A DNA stretch of 10,000 nt. It comes from Halisarca cf. caerulea (lineage: Eukaryota; Porifera; Demospongiae; Chondrillida; Halisarcidae). A program made the translations under genes and the position numbers. The DNA lies in contig CAUJGJ010000189.1 of NCBI GenBank assembly GCA_963170055.1, positions 1,680,701 through 1,690,700 on the forward strand, given 5' to 3'. Under the pieces are notes generated by a model, which saw nothing but the letters and a program-made list of their open reading frames with translations, was not told the DNA's origin and did not search any database. Below are positions 1-10,000 of the stretch, in pieces (the stretch's first letter is position 1; each line of letters opens with the position of its first letter).

Positions 1-101
<101 letters not shown>

Positions 102-141
102 GCATATTTAATTTCTTCTCTTGTCCCATTCATCAAAACAG

Positions 142-5152
<5,011 letters not shown>

Positions 5153-5873
5153 AGAAATCGATTCCAATTAAATTAACTATAAAATTCTATAATATTGTTT
5201 TAATGATAATTTTACGACTTAGGGTTACAACATGGCATTATTATGCAATGTTGCTAATTAATGTTCTTATTTAATTTTCCTTTGTAACTTGTCATCTTGT
5301 GCAGTCTTGTACAACTTATTGCATTGTGTTTACTCTTTATAGGATGAAATTGGCACAGTATAATATAAACTCATTCATTTTGATAATGCATGTATAACGA
5401 TTGATCGATTAGATAATAATTATAATATACTTGTCTAGTGTTCGAACACTCGTACAATGTCATGTACACATGCAGATCACGATCGTGTAATAGCTGTCCA
5501 ACCTAGCTTCCTGATTTCATGATTGATCAGCGGGAATTTAAATTCCTGCATGCTATATATATATATAGGAGATCCTTTATAAAAAATTATATATTATATC
5601 ACACTTCACGCACCTGCTGTAGCAGAGATCCCGCTATAGCTTGCATTGCTAGAGTCAGATACTATATGGAGTGCACTATAATTTATACTATAATGACAAT
5701 CAGCCATTAGCACTGTTAACGTTTGTTAATGATTGATAATATAATTGCATAAATGTAACTACTACAGTACATACATACAGTTGCATATTAGTCTACAGAA
5801 TCTGATACGGAACTAATGAAACATTAACTATACTATATGGCTAGCACAAGCCTGCTGCATGCATGCATGGTAC
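5153..5873. other. AT-rich intergenic stretch between convergent genes
   Basis: It holds the 3' ends of both genes. No exon, RNA gene or TIR element was found. Perfect palindromes are AGTGTTCGAACACT (5437-5450), CACGATCGTG (5478-5487) and GGAATTTAAATTCC (5533-5546), the last followed by a short (TA)n. ATTAAA at 5167-5172 is the nearest poly(A)-like hexamer for the plus-strand gene. I found no convincing signal close to the minus-strand stop. Confidence 0.6.
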
Positions 5874-8243
5874 TTATAGTCGTGCTTGGAGCTTTCGAAT
5901 ACATGAACAAATCCATGCGCATGGCTTGAACATGAAGCGGTCAACAAAAGGCAGAAGAAGAGAGGCTAAGTGTAGAGATTTCGCAGTATACCAGTCAACA
6001 TCTAGTTCATTCTTCTGCAGCAACTCCAAACACCTCTTTAGCGTAGAACGGCACTTGTCAATTTGGCTGCTCATCCAGTAGGACCGGGTCAGAATGTAAC
6101 AATAGTTAAACTCCTGGCCCGCCAACTCTGCTTTCTGTACCTGTCTCAGAATAGGTTCAAGATGTTCACTTGCTTCTCTTGGTTTCCCATTAGTCATGAG
6201 AGCACGCCCTAAGGTAAGGGATTCATTAATGTAGCTTCTGGATTTCTTGCCTATTTCCATCTCCAAGATAGCCATACACTCTCGAGCAATATCCAATGCT
6301 TCCACGATATCAGCTGAAGAATAGGAGCTGAGTAAGAAACGGGCATAGTAGCTGAGAGCACTTAAAAGAAGCTGTGGATTATCCTTTCCCCGTACAATTT
6401 TAAGAGCTTCTTCCAAACAAGCTCTGGCTTTGAAACGGTCAACTCTCTTGCAGATGTCAGCGTAATTGAACAGCAGGGCAACATATTCCTCACTGTCTTT
6501 ACCATACCCTTCAACAACATATTCCCAGTTCTCCTCATATGTCTGAATACCTTCCTTGTAAATGGGTCTCATGCGCAAACAGAGAACAGCATCTGCTATG
6601 AGTTTTGGATTTTCTTCTGAACTGTGGACTTTCTTGGCTAATTCCAGAGATTCGAACCCAAACTTTATTGCTTCATCTGCTTTCCCAGATATTTCCAATC
6701 TGTCAACTTTCAAACAGCGATAGCGTACTCTTCGCTGCATTGAAATACCAGGAATCTCATCTGATTCAGCCATTTCAATGCATTTATTAAGAAACATTAG
6801 TTGAGTGCTTGTGTTTTCAAGGGACAGGCTAGAATGATCCGTTGCTTTGTATAGCACTTCTGGCATGTAGTGCCACTCATTAACCCCCTCACTACTCTCG
6901 GCAGCACCAACTTTCTCATAGATCTCCATGGCCTTTTTGCCCAAAGCATACATGTGCGGTACAAAGTACCTCAATTCCCGTGCATGTTTCACTTGTTCTT
7001 CAGAAGACACTGTTGCTTGAAGCAATGGAAAGAGAAAGCTCTGCAAAGAGGAGTTACTTGACCACTGTTTCAGCATATCATCCGATAAAACCTTATGTGT
7101 AAACTGGTGAACATGATAGAGGTTAATGTTCCTCTCATTTGAACTGGGGGAGCTACAGGACATGGTGCTTGAGATGAGTGGATAGTTAGTCAGCTCCCCA
7201 ATTTTGATCTTGACCTCAGCATCAGAGATGTGTCTCTGACGACCAACCTTAGCTTTTACAAATTCCACAATCAAATCTTGAGGGACACTTTTGTACTCAA
7301 CAAATGCTATGGCAACAAAAGCAAGTTGAACAACCTCCTCGCTGGCTACCTTTTCAAGTGCTAGACACAGAGATGCAGCCACAGATGTCTGCTTGTACAA
7401 CTTTCTATCTTGCTGAATGTTAAATGCCGGCTGAAAATCTCTGCGATATTGTTCCCATGTGTACGAAGGATCGTCCTTCATTTTTAATTTCTTGAACATT
7501 GCTGCAGAAATTAGTGCCAAGCTGTTATACCCAAGCTTCTTGACAATGGCCTCAAGTACTTTGCCATCTCCCGATGATCCTGACACCTCAACTAGTAGCT
7601 TCTTTGCAGACATCATGGGAAGCTGCAGACTTTCCTGGCGTATTACTTCGAGAGAGCCCTCTGGTTTGAATATCCCTTGCAGCTGTACCGTAATGATAAC
7701 CTTACCTTTGCCCCAAGAGTTCATCTTTGTATTGAAGCTGTATGGAATGTATGGGTATAAGTCCTTTCCTTCCTCACTGTCACGCGAATTCATCAAGTTA
7801 TCTACGATAATCAACCAGTCAGGATACTTAGACAACTTCTCTCCGATCCCCTCAATAAGCGCAGCAAACTTTTCGTCTAGCGTGTCCATTTCCTCCAGGA
7901 ACTTCACATCAACTTCCAAATGGCCTGCTATTTCTACATACGACTTGTACAGCTCATCCCGATCACCAGCATGTAGGGTACAAATGACAACTGGTGTTCG
8001 TCTGGACGCAAAGTAGTCTAGGTAACGATAGCCAAACTGCCTAGCTATCTGGCTTTTCCCAAGTCCGGGATCACCCTCAGCAACAACAGTAGTGATAGAT
8101 GATGAGAACGGTTCACCAGTCATTTCTAGCTTGGTAAAACACTCCCAGATGAGATCAGTGGCATCCTTCCTCTCCAAAGCATACTGTTGTGGTGCTGGAA
8201 TGAGCAAGCACTTCTTGTACACCTGTACAGTGTGAATAAACAT
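5874..8243 (-). CDS. NB-ARC / TPR STAND NTPase, NLR-like (long single exon, probably 5'-partial)
   Basis: A 789-codon open frame ends in TAA at 5874-5876. The P-loop is GDPGLGKS (57-64), Walker B is WLIIVDNL (143-150) and the sensor-1-like strand is GKVIITVQ (180-187), where the usual Arg is Gln. A GLPLA-like segment, LGYNSLAL, lies at about 237-244. A winged-helix-like region (about 290-390) ends in YHVHQFTHKVL, the position of the MHD / HRLVQ motif. Residues about 480-745 are paired amphipathic helices typical of TPRs (for example ADEAIKFGFESLELA and ARACLEEALKIV). Proteins of this architecture act as cytosolic signalling switches: ligand sensing by the repeats, nucleotide-dependent oligomerisation through NB-ARC. 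That role is inferred from the family. An acceptor (CTGTACAG, AG at 8223-8224) suggests that translation of this exon begins at Val8 and that MFIHTVQ is intron, so an upstream effector exon is likely missing from view. Confidence 0.88.
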   Translation of the reverse strand: MFIHTVQVYKKCLLIPAPQQYALERKDATDLIWECFTKLEMTGEPFSSSITTVVAEGDPGLGKSQIARQFGYRYLDYFASRRTPVVICTLHAGDRDELYKSYVEIAGHLEVDVKFLEEMDTLDEKFAALIEGIGEKLSKYPDWLIIVDNLMNSRDSEEGKDLYPYIPYSFNTKMNSWGKGKVIITVQLQGIFKPEGSLEVIRQESLQLPMMSAKKLLVEVSGSSGDGKVLEAIVKKLGYNSLALISAAMFKKLKMKDDPSYTWEQYRRDFQPAFNIQQDRKLYKQTSVAASLCLALEKVASEEVVQLAFVAIAFVEYKSVPQDLIVEFVKAKVGRQRHISDAEVKIKIGELTNYPLISSTMSCSSPSSNERNINLYHVHQFTHKVLSDDMLKQWSSNSSLQSFLFPLLQATVSSEEQVKHARELRYFVPHMYALGKKAMEIYEKVGAAESSEGVNEWHYMPEVLYKATDHSSLSLENTSTQLMFLNKCIEMAESDEIPGISMQRRVRYRCLKVDRLEISGKADEAIKFGFESLELAKKVHSSEENPKLIADAVLCLRMRPIYKEGIQTYEENWEYVVEGYGKDSEEYVALLFNYADICKRVDRFKARACLEEALKIVRGKDNPQLLLSALSYYARFLLSSYSSADIVEALDIARECMAILEMEIGKKSRSYINESLTLGRALMTNGKPREASEHLEPILRQVQKAELAGQEFNYCYILTRSYWMSSQIDKCRSTLKRCLELLQKNELDVDWYTAKSLHLASLLLPFVDRFMFKPCAWICSCIRKLQARL

Positions 8244-8260
8244 ACATGCAGCTATTACTT
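8223..8260 (-). promoter_or_regulatory. Likely 3' splice site of the NB-ARC/TPR exon
   Basis: Read on the minus strand, a T-rich stretch (TGTTTATTCACACTGTACAG) runs directly into GTGTACAAGAAG, the codons VYKK. The conserved-looking protein (LLIPAPQQYALERKDAT) starts just after, while the few codons upstream back to the ATG have no family character. The alternative is that the ATG at 8243 is a real start. Confidence 0.5.
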
Positions 8261-8389
8261 ACTAAATACTTCATAATAATATATGTAGTGCTGAGAAAAT
8301 TGGTGAATGTAGTGCATATACGCAGGCACAATGTTTATTTCTGATAGCGTCACTGGATATTCTGATGCAAGCACATGCATGCACATGTT

Positions 8390-8603
<214 letters not shown>

Positions 8604-8836
8604 ACACGCACATACGACTGTGTCATTACAATTACTATGCATTCTCAAAACTTCTATAAGTTGCATATGTACATTTTGCTTCTGTGCAATTGGCTGCAGA
8701 TTACATAGTTGTCTAAGTGCTACACAGGACCTACATACATACATACCCTGGCATGTGTGGGTGCAGTGCACTTCAATATAACAGTATTAAAATTGATTGA
8801 GAATAAAGACACAGATAAAGGCAACATGGGGGCCGG

Positions 8837-8969
8837 CATGTAGAGCTGTGGCTAGTCCAACCAGCTGGAGCCACCTACAAAGCACTGAGGGGCAGAAAGG
8901 GACCTTGCCCTTACTGCCCCTTGGCACTACGTAGGTGGGTCCAGCTGGCTTGACTAGTAGAGCTGCATG
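8837..8969. repeat. Long imperfect hairpin element (about 65-base arms)
   Basis: The left arm (CATGTAGAGCTG, CTAGTCCAACCAGCTGGAG, CCACCTAC, GGGGCAG) is matched in inverted orientation by the right arm (CTGCCCC, GTAGGTGG, GTCCAGCTGGCTTGACTAG, AGCTGCATG) around a small centre near 8903. It has the shape of a foldback MITE or a young inverted duplication. No clear target duplication was found. Confidence 0.7.
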
Positions 8970-8986
8970 TGACCAGTAGTACGGCA

Positions 8987-9176
8987 CAGCGGAATCTCCA
9001 AAAAAGGACACTTTGGGACAGTCATTTTGTCCTTTGTAAGGAGGGTGTCCTTAATTGGGAAGTCCAAAATTTATTAGAACTACACCGTATAGGGAAAAAA
9101 TATTTTGGGACCTCAACCTGTGTCCTTTGTAGAGATTGTCCTTATCTGAGAGCATCTACTATCGGAGATTTCACTG
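8987..9176. mobile_element. Pogo/Tigger-like non-autonomous TIR element (copy 3)
   Basis: CAGCGGAATCTCC at the left and the inverse GGAGATTTCACTG at the right share the terminal design of the copies at 668 and 2999. TA follows at 9177-9178, while CA precedes the left end, probably a mutated TA. Two direct repeats of about 48 bases (from 9013 and from 9104) share TTTGGGAC, GTCCTTTGTA and TGTCCTTA. No coding capacity. Confidence 0.65.
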
Positions 9177-9178
9177 TA

Positions 9179-10000
9179 TATGTGTGTTCTAATTTTTCAT
9201 CAGAGCGACTTTCAGGGAAAAACATCATTTAGAACGCAATATTAAGCATACAGTGATGTGACGAATATAGGTACACCATAATGAATATTCAGAACAAATG
9301 CTGGCTGGTTTGAACGTAAAGGAAATAGCTGTTTCTAGTCTAAGAGCTGTCACTCCCATTCAAGGATACCATTTTTACAAAGATGTCTGGAATCCAAAAA
9401 TCTTAATTTAAACTAATTCCATAATCTGACAGTATGACCAGACAAGACAAAACAAAGATAATTACACGAGGCAATGTAGAAAATAGCATAATAGGACAAT
9501 GACAGCCAGCCAACATGACCAAACATCAAGGTCTATGATCAGGTATCAGGTATTAGGTATCAGGTATTCTTATTTAACCTGGGGAACCTTTAGCCAGAGG
9601 CTACTATAAGTGGCACCCAGAAAAGAAAAAAAGGGTAAAAAGGGACAAAGGCAAAACACAAAATAAACACAGAGGAAGTACAAAAATTTCACAAAAATTG
9701 AGATGCAGCAAAAAGATAAAATAAAACGAGAGATCACTGATGTAAAATTGATGTAAAATTAAATGATGTAAAATTAGAAAAATTAATGCTAAATTCCGCC
9801 CTCCATTAGAACACTGAATTCCTTGCCCTTCAATGCCCATGACAAGAATTAGAATGACCAAAAATTAGAACACAATATACAGTATATAGTTTTGCAGAGC
9901 CAGACCCTTTCTGTTTTCTCAAAAGATTCTGAAAAAGAGGTTTGGGATACGCGAAAACTAAAAGTCCGGTCATAGATAATACAAAACCCTCCCTTAATTG
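9179..10000. other. Non-coding AT/purine-rich stretch with small tandem repeats
   Basis: I see no exon with family character or RNA gene. Small repeats are four heptamers AGGTAT(C/T) at 9541-9568 and three GATGTAAAATT units at 9739-9775. The purine-rich run at 9615-9690 leaves a chance open frame on the minus strand. Confidence 0.55.

Noticed and set aside
5519..5710. 63-codon plus-strand frame in the intergenic stretch
   Set aside because: It is AT-rich, crosses a (TA)n run and a palindrome, and has no recognisable protein character.
7459..8016. 185-codon plus-strand open frame inside the NB-ARC gene
   Set aside because: It lies wholly antisense to the P-loop/NB-ARC coding region and shows no domain of its own.
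9604..9861. 85-codon minus-strand frame rich in Phe/Leu
   Set aside because: It arises from the purine-rich plus strand. Its composition is low-complexity and there are no splice signals or family motifs.

Overview
The window looks like nuclear DNA of an animal, probably a marine invertebrate and possibly a sponge. It has multi-exon genes with GT-AG introns, long (GT)n/(AC)n microsatellites in most introns, short non-autonomous DNA transposons, an IPT/TIG-repeat receptor of plexin type and an NB-ARC/TPR STAND ATPase of a kind common in early-branching animals. The sponge placement is inferred from gene type and genome texture; nothing in the sequence proves it.

Positions 142-5152 (+) hold the 3' part of a gene for a single-pass membrane protein. 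I rebuilt seven exons by hand: 142-518, 997-1182, 1621-1717, 2295-2510, 3578-3718, 4083-4383 and 4683-5152. All splice phases agree, giving 1788 nt (595 codons plus stop). The product has about four IPT/TIG-type segments, one transmembrane helix, a basic juxtamembrane stretch and a very acidic tyrosine-rich tail ending in a PDZ-ligand-like Thr-Ser-Ile. The ectodomain end resembles a plexin, but there is no plexin RasGAP domain behind the helix. The 5' part lies left of the window.

The introns of this gene are packed with GT/AC dinucleotide tracts. Intron 1718-2294 has a pure (CA)n near its 5' end and a pure (TG)n near its 3' end, so its transcript could fold on itself. Exon 142-518 has (AC)n upstream and GT-rich DNA at its donor. 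The first exon also begins with GTAAGC right after its acceptor AG, which is the shape of a recursive splice site. Intron 2511-3577 carries two adjacent TIR elements and a near-perfect palindrome.

Positions 5153-5873 are an AT-rich stretch between convergent genes, with several short perfect palindromes and no gene I can support.

Positions 5874-8243 (-) are one long exon encoding an NB-ARC NTPase followed by a winged-helix-like segment and TPR repeats. The exon probably starts at an acceptor at 8223-8224, so any N-terminal effector exon would lie further right, and I could not find one in the window.

Positions 8244-10000 hold a large compound (TG)n tract, a long imperfect hairpin element, a third TIR element of the same family as those in the receptor introns, and AT/purine-rich DNA with short tandem repeats but no recognisable exon. 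The two genes are convergent neighbours and nothing indicates they work together. I see no operon-like system, CRISPR array or RNA gene.
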